A stretch of 58,815 nt of DNA, from NCBI GenBank assembly GCA_019912885.1, contig JAIOHV010000173.1:1-58815 (forward strand), given 5' to 3'. Below are positions 21,849-29,837 of the stretch, one piece after another. This DNA comes from a bacterium (GTDB lineage Bacteria > Lernaellota > Lernaellaia > JACKCT01). How positions within the stretch are numbered: the stretch's first letter is position 1; every line of letters begins with the position of its first letter. The translations under genes and the position numbers were made by a program. A model generated the notes under the pieces. It was not told where the DNA came from. It made no database searches and worked only from the letters and a program-made list of their open reading frames with translations.

Positions 21849-23326
21849 CATCGCCGCGCCCGTATCGGCGGCCGTTACGCGTGTTGCCGGGCGCGATTGT
21901 TTTTGCCCTGGCCCTTGTTCCGCTTGCTCGCTTCGTTCACGCCTTCGCGACGCGCGTCGACTTTCCGTTTGATCTGGAATGGATCGAGGGGCACATGCTC
22001 GCCATGGCCACGCGCGTCGCGCAGGGCGGGGCGCTCTATCCCGAACCCTCGCTCGACTACATCCCGGCGCCGTATTTTCCGCTGTATTTTCTTGTCACCG
22101 GCGCGCTCGTGAAAATCTTTGGCGCCGAATTCTGGACCGGGCGCGCCGTTTCGTTCGCCTCGACGATCACGCTTGCGGGCGTCATCATATACAGCGTCCG
22201 CGCGCGCGCGGGCTGGTATGTCGGCGCGGCGGCGGCGGCGTGTTATTTGAGCGCGTACACGCTGTTGCGAACGTTTCCCGACCTCTTTCGCGTCGACGCG
22301 TTTGCGATGTTATTTCTCGTGGCGGCTTTTGCGGTCGCCGATCCGCGCGGATCGACGCGGCGCGCGGCCGCTGCCGCCCTGATCCTGGCGATTGCGACCT
22401 TCGCCAAGCAAAATGGTTTGCTGTTTTTTCCTCCGCTCCTTTTCGTCTTTTTCGTCGCGAATCGAAAAAACGCACTCGTATTCGCGGCCGTCTTCGCGGC
22501 GCTTGTCGGCGCGTTCGTTCTTGCCTGGCAGGCCACAAGCGACGGGTGGTTTTGGCGCTACACCTTTCAGCTCGTCAAGGGCAACGTCCTTGATGAGCGC
22601 GTGCTCGGCGCGCACCGCGAAATCCTCGGCGAGTGGCCGATTCCCATCGCGCTTGTCGTCGCCTCGGTTCTTTGGCGTTTCTGGAGGCGCGAGTGGCGGT
22701 GCGTGTTCGAGGATCGCTGGCTCGCGTTTTTCGCCGCCGCGTACGCGGTTTCGTATCTGTTCCGGATTCAGGCGGGCGGAGCGGGAAATTCGCTGATGCC
22801 GGTCGGCGCCGCGGCGGCGATCGCCGGCGGCGTCGGCGTCGCGGATCTTTTCCGCGAGCGCGCGGGCGCAACGGCGCGCGAGAGGTTATCGACGCCGCCT
22901 GCGGCGTGCGTCATCGCGATCTTGCTCGCGGCGCAGATTGCGCTGCAATGGTCGTCGTATGAGCGCGCGACCATCTCGCCAAACGAACAAAAGCGTGCGG
23001 AACGATTGATGGAGCGCATCGATGCGCTCGACGACGCTTACTACATGCCGGGGCACGTCTTGCCGCGCGGCGACACCTTCTGGATCCATGAGATGTCGTG
23101 GCGCGATTTCGCGAATTCCGCGTGGGGACGCCCGATCGCCCTGCGTCTTGCCGCCGAGCTTCGCGAGCGGCGGGTTCCGTATTTCATCGAGGAACGAAAC
23201 CGCGCCGCGCCCGCGCTCCTTCGGCCGATGCTCGACGCCGATTATGACCGCGTCGAACGCCTGCCGTTCGTGCGCATGTCGGCCGCCACGCGTTCGTCTC
23301 CCGGTTATCTTTACCGGCGCCGTTAA
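21845..23326 (+). CDS. Polytopic membrane glycosyltransferase, GT39/ArnT-like (GT-C fold)
   Basis: A 493-residue protein with about nine to eleven hydrophobic helices. The first periplasmic loop has FDLEWIEGHMLAMATRVAQG, an acidic D/E pair where GT-C enzymes keep their catalytic acid, followed by ALYPEPSLDYIPAPYFPLY. The C-terminal 100 residues are soluble. GT-C enzymes transfer sugars from polyprenyl-phosphate donors on the periplasmic side; the DPM1-like gene directly upstream (4-nt ATGA overlap) would make that donor. The acceptor is unknown. Confidence 0.75.
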   Translation: MTSPRPYRRPLRVLPGAIVFALALVPLARFVHAFATRVDFPFDLEWIEGHMLAMATRVAQGGALYPEPSLDYIPAPYFPLYFLVTGALVKIFGAEFWTGRAVSFASTITLAGVIIYSVRARAGWYVGAAAAACYLSAYTLLRTFPDLFRVDAFAMLFLVAAFAVADPRGSTRRAAAAALILAIATFAKQNGLLFFPPLLFVFFVANRKNALVFAAVFAALVGAFVLAWQATSDGWFWRYTFQLVKGNVLDERVLGAHREILGEWPIPIALVVASVLWRFWRREWRCVFEDRWLAFFAAAYAVSYLFRIQAGGAGNSLMPVGAAAAIAGGVGVADLFRERAGATARERLSTPPAACVIAILLAAQIALQWSSYERATISPNEQKRAERLMERIDALDDAYYMPGHVLPRGDTFWIHEMSWRDFANSAWGRPIALRLAAELRERRVPYFIEERNRAAPALLRPMLDADYDRVERLPFVRMSAATRSSPGYLYRRR

Positions 23327-23332
23327 CGCGCA

Positions 23333-23361
23333 TTTCCACACGCCGGTGGCGCCCCTATAAT
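23333..23361 (+). promoter_or_regulatory. Sigma70 promoter with perfect TATAAT, predicted leaderless start
   Basis: TTTCCA at 23333-23338, a 17-nt spacer and a perfect TATAAT at 23356-23361. The GTG start codon at 23368 begins exactly 6 nt after the -10, so +1 would fall on the start codon. There is no Shine-Dalgarno sequence between them. Confidence 0.65.
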
Positions 23362-23367
23362 CGCGGC

Positions 23368-24630
23368 GTGCGTCGCCGACTTTCCATCGCCATCATTCTT
23401 GTCGCCCTTGCCACGGGCGGATGCTTCGATCTCGAAACCGAGATTCGCATCTTGCCGGACGGTTCGGGATTCCTGACCGGCTGGGTGCGGATGGACCGGC
23501 GCGACGCGATCCTCGCTACCGCCGTCGGCGGGCGCGGACTCGCGGCGGAAACCGCGAGCGCGGCAAGCGCGCTTGCCGAGGCGGCGGGCGCGGCCGACGG
23601 CGTCGATCTCATCGACCATTCCTTTTACGAAGAGGCCGATCGCGCGGTGTTTCGATACCGCCTGGTTTTCGACAATCCCAAGGCGCTCAACGATTTTCTG
23701 AACGGCGACGCGGCCCGGGAAATGCCCTTATTGCCGGCGGCTGCCAAACTGGAGATGACGGGCGCGCGCTGCGGCGATTTCTCCGTGCATCTCAATCTGG
23801 CGCAGCGCGATCCGCGCAAGATGGTCGAGCCGGACCCGACGGCGCTTTCGAATCTCGATGCCGCGACGTTCGATCTGCTCGTCGAGAAGATGTTCTCCGG
23901 CTCCATGCGGCTTCGCGTCGCGCCGCCGGGGAAGGTGCGTTCCTCGAATGCGCCGATGACGGACGCGCAGGGGTTGCCAGTCTATGAAAAGCGCCTGCAC
24001 GGCGTGCTGACAAGCGGGCTGTACGCCCAGGTTGAAAGCGCGCTCGATTGCGAGACGATGACGCCCGGCGTCGAGCCCGCCGAAGGCGTGACCGTCGGGC
24101 CGGCTGCGACCGCCGACGAGGTCGTGCGCGTCATGCGTTCGCTTCCGCATTTCGCGCAAGCGCATCTGGTCCTGACGCAAACCGACGCGAAACACGCGCG
24201 CTGGGGCGTGCGCGTCGACGCCAAGTCGGCGACCAAGGAGGCGGTGGAGTTCTATTTGCCGTTAATCTTCGCGCTGTTTCCCGGCGCGGCGACGCAAATG
24301 GAATGGACGGCGGCCAAGGCCGCGGGGGACACGTATCGATACGAATTTTTCGCGAAGGAGCCGCTCGATTTTTCGAAATTCGCGAATCCGTTCGTGTACG
24401 TCGGAAAGGACGGCGGCAAGAACGTGTTCCGCATGCGCCTGCCGAAGTTTCCGCACATCTCGACGCTGCCGCCGGACGCGCCGTCGCACCGCGTGCTTTC
24501 GGTCGAAGTGACGCTCGTCGATCCGATCCTTCAGACCAACGCCGACACGCACGAGGAGAACAAGGCGGCGTGGCGCATCACCGATCAGATGCTTCGCGAG
24601 CCGATCGTCCTGGAGGCGATCACGGAATGA
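23368..24630 (+). CDS. Lipoprotein of unknown function
   Basis: A 420-residue protein from GTG 23368. The N-terminus MRRRLSIAIILVALATGGC is a textbook lipoprotein signal with lipobox ATGGC at about residue 19. The first mature segment, FDLETEIRILPDGSGFLTGW, resembles the beta-strand start of LppM-like lipoproteins; the rest has no motif I recognise. Two internal cysteines are present. It is transcribed from its own TATAAT promoter and is ATGA-coupled to the TPR membrane protein downstream. A role in the cell envelope is inferred only from the lipobox and the neighbours. Confidence 0.75.
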   Translation: MRRRLSIAIILVALATGGCFDLETEIRILPDGSGFLTGWVRMDRRDAILATAVGGRGLAAETASAASALAEAAGAADGVDLIDHSFYEEADRAVFRYRLVFDNPKALNDFLNGDAAREMPLLPAAAKLEMTGARCGDFSVHLNLAQRDPRKMVEPDPTALSNLDAATFDLLVEKMFSGSMRLRVAPPGKVRSSNAPMTDAQGLPVYEKRLHGVLTSGLYAQVESALDCETMTPGVEPAEGVTVGPAATADEVVRVMRSLPHFAQAHLVLTQTDAKHARWGVRVDAKSATKEAVEFYLPLIFALFPGAATQMEWTAAKAAGDTYRYEFFAKEPLDFSKFANPFVYVGKDGGKNVFRMRLPKFPHISTLPPDAPSHRVLSVEVTLVDPILQTNADTHEENKAAWRITDQMLREPIVLEAITE

Positions 24631-25628
24631 AGGTTCATTGGGGGGAACTCTGGAAGCGAATCGCGCGAGCGGATGATGACCTTCCGGGCTGGATCGCGTA
24701 TTTCGTCGTGCTCAATCTTCTCGTATTCCCGATTTTCGTTGCCGGGGCTTACTTCGGTGCGGGCTTTGGTCTTGGATCCGCGATCATTCTCGCCATCGTC
24801 GTGCAAACGATCGTGACCGTTACCTTTTGGAAGGGCGTTGGGAAGGCTGGTGGTATAGGCGCCTGGCTCTACGGGACCAACGTACCCGCGGACACGGAAA
24901 ATATTGATTTCGAGCACCAGCGCCAGCTCGCCGCGGCAATGGAACGGCGCGGCGACTGGGAAAGTGCCATTCGCCACTACAAGTTTACATTTCAAAGCGA
25001 GAAGAATCCGGCTCCGGAGTTCGCCGCCTATCGACTGGGAGTCATCTACGGCCAGCATGTCGGCCGGCACGAAGACGCGATTTTCTGGCTGCGCAAGGCG
25101 GCGGGGATCATCAAGTCGCGCGAAGGCGAGGATGCGGATCATGTTCTGTGGGACGATGTGCAACGCGAGCTGGCCGCCGCGATGCAGTTCGCCGGCATGG
25201 ACGACATGAATTTCGCGCGGGAGACCGAGACGATTCGAGCGCACCTCGAGGCCGGGCGCGCGGACGAGGCGCTCGCCGCTTCGCGCGAGTTGTGCCGGCG
25301 CGTGCCGGATCGAGCCGACTCCTGGTTTCTCGCCGGATTGGCCGAGGCGCGCGCCGGGCGGATCGGCATGGCCGTCGAGCATTACAAGCGCGCGTCCGCT
25401 TGCGATCCGACGCACCTGCGCGCGCTATTCAATACCGCCGCCGGCTTTGACCGCATGGAGCGCCCTTACGAGGCGCGCGAGGCGTGGCGGGCGTATCTAG
25501 ACGCGGCGAAGGACAACTCCGACGAGACGGAGTTCGTCGCGCAAGGCACGGCGGCGCTTTCGCATATCGAAGCGGAGATCATGAAGCCGTCGTTGATCCC
25601 GACCTCGCAAGACGAGACGGAACTGTAG
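24627..25628 (+). CDS. TPR-repeat membrane protein
   Basis: A 333-residue protein. I chose ATG 24627, which overlaps the preceding stop as ATGA. Residues about 22-72 hold two transmembrane helices (WIAYFVVLNLLVFPIFVAGA, then a Gly/Ala/Ile-rich second helix). Residues about 95-310 are TPR-type repeats such as AAAMERRGDWESAIRHYKF, SWFLAGLAEARAGRIGMAVE and FNTAAGFDRMERPYEAREAW. It likely works as a membrane-tethered protein scaffold with the co-transcribed lipoprotein. No catalytic motif is visible. Confidence 0.75.
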   Translation: MKVHWGELWKRIARADDDLPGWIAYFVVLNLLVFPIFVAGAYFGAGFGLGSAIILAIVVQTIVTVTFWKGVGKAGGIGAWLYGTNVPADTENIDFEHQRQLAAAMERRGDWESAIRHYKFTFQSEKNPAPEFAAYRLGVIYGQHVGRHEDAIFWLRKAAGIIKSREGEDADHVLWDDVQRELAAAMQFAGMDDMNFARETETIRAHLEAGRADEALAASRELCRRVPDRADSWFLAGLAEARAGRIGMAVEHYKRASACDPTHLRALFNTAAGFDRMERPYEAREAWRAYLDAAKDNSDETEFVAQGTAALSHIEAEIMKPSLIPTSQDETEL

Positions 25629-25655
25629 GCGGCGCGGCGGGCCGGACGGTCGTGG

Positions 25656-26114
25656 CTACCCGTTTTCCGCCTGGATGCAGATATCCATTTCCTTGGCGAA
25701 CTGAACGCGGCAGCGCTCGTATTCGTGCGTGAACGACGGTTTGGCGTCCTCTTCAAATACGTCGCACGAAATTTCCTCGAGGCAGCGAAAAAAGTCGGAC
25801 AGCACGCCGGAGGCGCATACGCCGTTCGCCCAGGCATCGTACGTCGCGCAAGCCGCGTCGATGCGGCTTTCGTTGTAAGCGCCCGGCACGCAGCCCTCCT
25901 CGCCATACAGGGCGCGAAACGCGGCGACGCAGTCCGGCCGTGGCGAGGACCCGCCGGCGTCATCATCGCCTTCCTCCTGCGCGCGGACGAGGGCCCCAGG
26001 CGCATCGTCGCCACCGGTGGACGATTGGCGCTCGCAGGCGCCCGCCGCGACAAGGACGGCGAGGGCCGACAACATCAACAGGAAGCGCGGGAATCTGGTG
26101 CGTCGGATCAACAA
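25656..26114 (-). CDS. Small Cys-rich lipoprotein
   Basis: I place the start at TTG 26114 (or the adjacent TTG 26111), giving about 152 residues; an open frame to an ATG at 26162 exists but that codon lies upstream of a good promoter. The resulting N-terminus has a basic n-region (LLIRRTRFPRFLL) and a hydrophobic core ending in the lipobox VAAGAC. An acidic stretch (EEGDDDAGGSS) and about eight spaced cysteines follow (for example CATYDAWANGVC, RCLEEISCDVF). It has the same plan as the secreted protein at 13899-14252. Function unknown; it is convergent with the TPR gene, 27 nt away. Confidence 0.65.
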   Translation of the reverse strand: MLIRRTRFPRFLLMLSALAVLVAAGACERQSSTGGDDAPGALVRAQEEGDDDAGGSSPRPDCVAAFRALYGEEGCVPGAYNESRIDAACATYDAWANGVCASGVLSDFFRCLEEISCDVFEEDAKPSFTHEYERCRVQFAKEMDICIQAENG

Positions 26115-26123
26115 GGCGCGCGC

Positions 26124-26152
26124 ATGATAGGGGCGGGGGCGCGGCTTGCCAA
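26124..26152 (-). promoter_or_regulatory. Sigma70 promoter of the Cys-rich lipoprotein
   Basis: On the minus strand: TTGGCA (5 of 6), a 17-nt spacer and TATCAT (5 of 6). The -10 ends 9 nt before TTG 26114, so the leader would be only a few bases. The promoter argues against the longer ORF that begins at 26162. Confidence 0.6.
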
Positions 26153-26216
26153 GGGCAGGCACGCGCGAAAAAACCGGCGGCCGAAACCGCCGATTTTGCG
26201 TTCGTTCATGGAGGAT

Positions 26217-27152
26217 CTAGACGAAGGACCGGAAAAAGAAATCGAGCGCCTCGGGCAGGCGGCTTTCGAGTTCCTGGACTTTTTCCGGCGTGATGCCCAT
26301 CTCCTTCACCCACGCGTTTTCCGCCAGCAAACCTTCGCGGGGGTTGTCGCCGAATCCCATGCGATGCGCAATAAGGTCCGCGACGCCGGTCAGCAGGGCA
26401 CATTCGTCAACCTTGCCTTCGCGGATCGGTTCATGGTGATGGGCGATCGCATGCACAAGGCTGTCGGGGAATTTCCAGCGCCGGGCGATCAGGCCGCCGA
26501 CCTGCGCGTGGAACTCGTCCAGCAGATCCGAAACGAGCGACTCGTCGCCCACGACGAGGAAGTAGCGATCGCGGTCCTTGGCCAGAAGGCGTGTGATCGT
26601 GTCGATCATGAGCGGTTTGCCGATATCGTGGAGCAGGCCGCAAAGGAACGCGGAATCGCTGTCGCGGCGAGAGACGCGCGCGACTTCCTGCGCCGTGAAT
26701 GCACAGCCGAGCGAATGGCGCCAGAGGCGCTGCATGAGCGGCATGAAATCCTTGCTGCGAAAGATCTTCGATTGCAACGAAATCGACAGGATGAGGTCGG
26801 TCGTTGTCTTCAAGCCCATCATGATGACCGCGCGCTTGACGTTCGTGACCTCGTGCAGGCCGCGAAAGACGGGGCTGTTGGCCATGTAGATGAGGCGGCC
26901 GGAGATGAACTGATCCTGCTCGATGATGTGCGTGATTTTCGCGGCGGAAGCATCCGGCTGCGACGCCAGTTGCAAGACCTGCGCGGCGACGTGGGGCAGC
27001 ATGGGAACGTCGAACTCGCCCTCGCGAACGCGGCGCGAGATCTCCATGCGCAACTGCTGCCGGATGCCCTCGCGGGAAAGCGCCGCGCTGCCGGCGTCTT
27101 TTTCGTCTTGTTCCTCGTAAACGCGCACGGTCGATAGTCGGCTCGGTATCAT
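26217..27152 (-). CDS. HDOD domain protein (signalling output domain)
   Basis: A 311-residue protein. GGGAGG lies about 11 nt before ATG 27152; TTG 27161 is an in-frame alternative but is too close to it. The HDOD core (about residues 50-250) shows VPMLPHVAAQVLQLASQPDA, the typical HDOD opening, then ANSPVFRGLHEVTNVKRAV and SAFLCGLLHDIGKPLMIDTI. The last has an HD pair as in HD-type phosphohydrolases, but HDOD proteins are generally thought not to be catalytic. Such proteins act in bacterial signal transduction, often c-di-GMP-linked. No partner domain is fused. It is followed by intergenic DNA before the convergent lipoprotein. Confidence 0.88.
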   Translation of the reverse strand: MIPSRLSTVRVYEEQDEKDAGSAALSREGIRQQLRMEISRRVREGEFDVPMLPHVAAQVLQLASQPDASAAKITHIIEQDQFISGRLIYMANSPVFRGLHEVTNVKRAVIMMGLKTTTDLILSISLQSKIFRSKDFMPLMQRLWRHSLGCAFTAQEVARVSRRDSDSAFLCGLLHDIGKPLMIDTITRLLAKDRDRYFLVVGDESLVSDLLDEFHAQVGGLIARRWKFPDSLVHAIAHHHEPIREGKVDECALLTGVADLIAHRMGFGDNPREGLLAENAWVKEMGITPEKVQELESRLPEALDFFFRSFV

Positions 27153-27184
27153 CGGATGCAAAACCTCCCGTCGGGCCTAAAGGA

Positions 27185-27213
27185 CGTATCGACGGGATGA
27201 GCGTTCTTGTTAA
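27185..27213 (-). promoter_or_regulatory. Candidate sigma70 promoter of the HDOD gene
   Basis: Minus strand TTAACA (5 of 6), 17-nt spacer, GATACG (3 of 6). Predicted +1 is about 27178, giving a short leader that contains the GGGAGG ribosome site. A T6 run preceded by an imperfect hairpin (about 27220-27255, minus strand) may terminate the upstream GH92 gene. Confidence 0.4.
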
Positions 27214-27248
27214 GCGAAATACGAAAAAACGACCCGAATCGCCGCGCG

Positions 27249-29630
27249 TCAGCGGATCGGGGGCAGGTTGGCGCCGGCGCCCCAATCGGAAGGCGCCGGC
27301 CCCATGACGAACTCGATGGTCCCGCCGTTCGCGATGCGTTCGTGCGTGAACCAGGGCGTGTCGATCGGTTCGCCGTCGATCGCGAGAGATTGCACGTAGA
27401 TGTTTTCGGGCGAGGCGTCTTGCGCCGTGACGACAAGCGTGCGGTCGCCCATGCGAACCGTCGCCGTCGTGAAGAGGGGGCTTCCGACGAGATACAGGTC
27501 GGTACAGGGCAGGGGATAAAAGCCGAGCGCGGAGAAGATGTACCACGCGGAAAGCGTGCCTCCGTCGTCGTTGCCGTCCAGGCCGTGCGGGCCGCCGTCG
27601 TATTTTTCGCGCATTGCCCATCGGACCCATTTCGCGGTCAGGTCGGGGCGCCCGGCGACGTTGAACAGGTAGGACGCGTGGATGTTCGGCTCGTTGCCGT
27701 GCCAGTAGTACTTGTCGTGCAGCGGCGTGTCGGCGCGCGGGACGGCGAGTTCGAAATAATCGGTCAGCGCGGCGAGGAATGGTTCCTGCCCTCCGAACAG
27801 CTCCACGAGGCCGGCGAGATCGTGCGGAACGAACCAGCGCCAGTGGTAGGCGTTGCCCTCGGTGTATCCGTGCAAGAAGAACGTCATCTCCGGAAACGAG
27901 ATATCCACGAAATCGCCGTTTTCGCGGCGGGCGCGGAAAAAATTCGTCTCCGAATCCCACAGATTGCGATAGTTTTGCGCGCGATCCAGGAACATCGCGG
28001 CGTCCTCGTCTTCGCCGATCGCTTCGGCCAGGCGGCCGAGGCAGTAGTCGTTCAGCGCGTATTCGAGCGTCATCGAGACGGACTCGTCCAGGAGAGAAAA
28101 TCGGTACGGCACGTAGCCCTTGTCGATGTACTCCTCGATGCCGGGGCGACCGGCGTAGGGCACGGGACCCATCGCGTGCGCGCGCAAGCCCTCCCACGCG
28201 GTCTGGATATCGAAATTCGTCAGCCCCTTCAGGTACGCGTCGGCAACGACGGTGTCCGCGTGCGAACCGATCATGATCTCCGTTTCGCCGAGTCCCTGCG
28301 CCCACATCGGAAACGCGCCGCCCTGCTCGTACATGCGGATCATCGAGACGATGATGTCGCGGTTCATGTCCGGGCGAAGGAGCGTCAGGAGCGGGTGAAA
28401 GGTGCGGAAGGTGTCCCACAACGAAAGGTCGGTGTAGTAGGTGAATCCGTCGGCGACGTGCACCTGGCGGTCGAAGCCGACGTAGAGGCCGCCGGCTTCG
28501 GTGATCGACGTCGGCAGCACGTAGAGATGGTCCATCGCGGTGTAGAAGATCTCGCGTTCAAGCGGAGTTCCGCCCGAAACAAGGATGTCCGAAAGCAAAT
28601 CGCGCCAAATTGCGGCGGTGTCGCTTGCGATCTCGTCGAACGTACGCCCGGCGGTCTGATGATCCAGATTGCGCCGCGCCTGTTCGACGCTGACAAGCGA
28701 GATGCCGACACGCGCCTCGACGTTTTTCGTGCCGGGCGCAAACCCGACGTAGGCGGCGATGTCGTCGCCGCCGGCGTGCGTGGCGCCGGCAAAGCGTATG
28801 TCGTCGTTCGACGTTCCCCAGTTGACGAAATCGGCGTCGAATCGCGCGGCGAAATAAATCTTCATTCCGCCGGAATATTTGCTGAACGTGCCGTGCTGGT
28901 CGGTGTATCCGTACACTTCGCGGCGCGCGGGGTCGATCGTCACCTGGGCGCCCCGGCATGCGTCCGAGACAATCGAATAGCTCACGTCAACGACGACGTG
29001 CGGCGCCGCGCCCGTGTTCGGAAAGGTGTAGCGGGAAAGACCCGTCAGGGGCGTCGCCGTGCTCTCGACCGTGATGTCGTAACGGTCCAGATGCACGCGG
29101 TAGTATCCCGGCCGCGCCTCCTCACTCGCGTGGCGAAAACCCGAGCGATAGCCCTCGTTCGTGACGCGCGCATCGTCCATGTCCATCACCGGCATGAGGT
29201 TGATGTTGCCGAGGTCCGCAATGCCGGTGCCCGGCAGGTGCAGGTGCGACATTCCGCGGATGGTGTTGTCCGGCCACCAGTAGCCGCCCGCGTGCAGGAG
29301 CGGAATCATCAGGCCGCCGACGGAGGTGTCGGGGCTCATCTTGACGAGGCCAAAGGGCGCGAAAGCGCCGGGCGTCATCGCTCCCATGCCCCAGCCAAGT
29401 CCGCCGGTGCCGATGAACGGATCGACCCAGGGGAGAGGATCGGTGACGGGATCGCCGTCGCCGTCGCCGTCGCCGGGTGCGTCGTCATCGGCGACGTCGT
29501 CGTCTGCGTCATCGTTCACGGATCGGGATTCCGGCACCGACGTGTCTTCGTCGTCGCCGAAAACGCACCCGCCCGCGAACACGAGCCCGGCGACGATGGC
29601 GAATATCGCGGTGTCGATGAGGATACGCAT
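27249..29630 (-). CDS. GH92 family glycosyl hydrolase (alpha-mannosidase) lipoprotein
   Basis: A 793-residue protein from ATG 29630. The signal peptide ends in lipobox FAGGC (about residue 22), then an Asp-rich linker (DDADDDVADDD, GDGDGDGDP) leads to the enzyme. GH92 landmarks are WVDPFIGTGG and FGLVKMSPDTS at the N-terminus, GMSHLHLPGTG, GSHADTVVADAYLKG, GNEPNIHASYLFN (about residue 647) and GLDGNDDGGTLSAWYIFS (about 690), the catalytic acid region. GH92 enzymes are calcium-dependent exo-alpha-mannosidases. The length fits the family plus the linker. Surface display of a mannosidase suggests uptake or trimming of mannose glycans. It is transcribed divergently from the deiminase gene. Confidence 0.93.
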   Translation of the reverse strand: MRILIDTAIFAIVAGLVFAGGCVFGDDEDTSVPESRSVNDDADDDVADDDAPGDGDGDGDPVTDPLPWVDPFIGTGGLGWGMGAMTPGAFAPFGLVKMSPDTSVGGLMIPLLHAGGYWWPDNTIRGMSHLHLPGTGIADLGNINLMPVMDMDDARVTNEGYRSGFRHASEEARPGYYRVHLDRYDITVESTATPLTGLSRYTFPNTGAAPHVVVDVSYSIVSDACRGAQVTIDPARREVYGYTDQHGTFSKYSGGMKIYFAARFDADFVNWGTSNDDIRFAGATHAGGDDIAAYVGFAPGTKNVEARVGISLVSVEQARRNLDHQTAGRTFDEIASDTAAIWRDLLSDILVSGGTPLEREIFYTAMDHLYVLPTSITEAGGLYVGFDRQVHVADGFTYYTDLSLWDTFRTFHPLLTLLRPDMNRDIIVSMIRMYEQGGAFPMWAQGLGETEIMIGSHADTVVADAYLKGLTNFDIQTAWEGLRAHAMGPVPYAGRPGIEEYIDKGYVPYRFSLLDESVSMTLEYALNDYCLGRLAEAIGEDEDAAMFLDRAQNYRNLWDSETNFFRARRENGDFVDISFPEMTFFLHGYTEGNAYHWRWFVPHDLAGLVELFGGQEPFLAALTDYFELAVPRADTPLHDKYYWHGNEPNIHASYLFNVAGRPDLTAKWVRWAMREKYDGGPHGLDGNDDGGTLSAWYIFSALGFYPLPCTDLYLVGSPLFTTATVRMGDRTLVVTAQDASPENIYVQSLAIDGEPIDTPWFTHERIANGGTIEFVMGPAPSDWGAGANLPPIR

Positions 29631-29636
29631 GGCGCC

Positions 29637-29642
29637 ATTATC
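29637..29642 (-). promoter_or_regulatory. -10 element (GATAAT) six bases before the GH92 start codon
   Basis: Minus strand GATAAT (5 of 6) is followed by GGCGCC and then ATG 29630, the same 6-nt spacing seen at 14259 and 23356. The -35 region is poor. It predicts a leaderless transcript. Confidence 0.45.
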
Positions 29643-29759
29643 CGGGGAAAGGCAAAAGAGGGAAGAGCGCGAAAAACGGGAGCCCGTCAGCAAATTCACC
29701 GAACGGCGCCCGGCGTGCGCCTAAACTTTGATCCAGCGGCCCGCGCGCCAGGAGGCATC

Positions 29760-29837
29760 ATGCGAACGGGGCGCAATTGTGATAAAAATCGTTCGAACGG
29801 CGGCGCGAATTTCGCCGCATTCGAGAGGGCCGTTTGA
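29760..29837 (+). CDS. Upstream ORF of 25 codons before the deiminase, possible leader peptide
   Basis: A short ORF starting at ATG 29760 with a full AGGAGG at 29750-29755. The peptide begins MRTGRNCDKNRSNGG and ends FERAV; four of 25 residues are Arg and four are Asn. Its TGA (29835-29837) overlaps the deiminase ATG (29837) as TGATG. The deiminase itself has only a weak GAGAGG-like site, which lies inside this ORF. The layout is that of translational coupling or a regulatory leader peptide. It contains a perfect palindrome CGTTCGAACG at 29790-29799. It could also be chance, as no homologue is recognisable. Confidence 0.45.
   Translation: MRTGRNCDKNRSNGGANFAAFERAV

Noticed and set aside
26115-26162. 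ATG start at 26162 for the Cys-rich lipoprotein
   Set aside because: A TTGGCA-17-TATCAT promoter lies downstream of that ATG (26124-26152), so the codon would not be in the transcript, and the shorter product has a better signal peptide.
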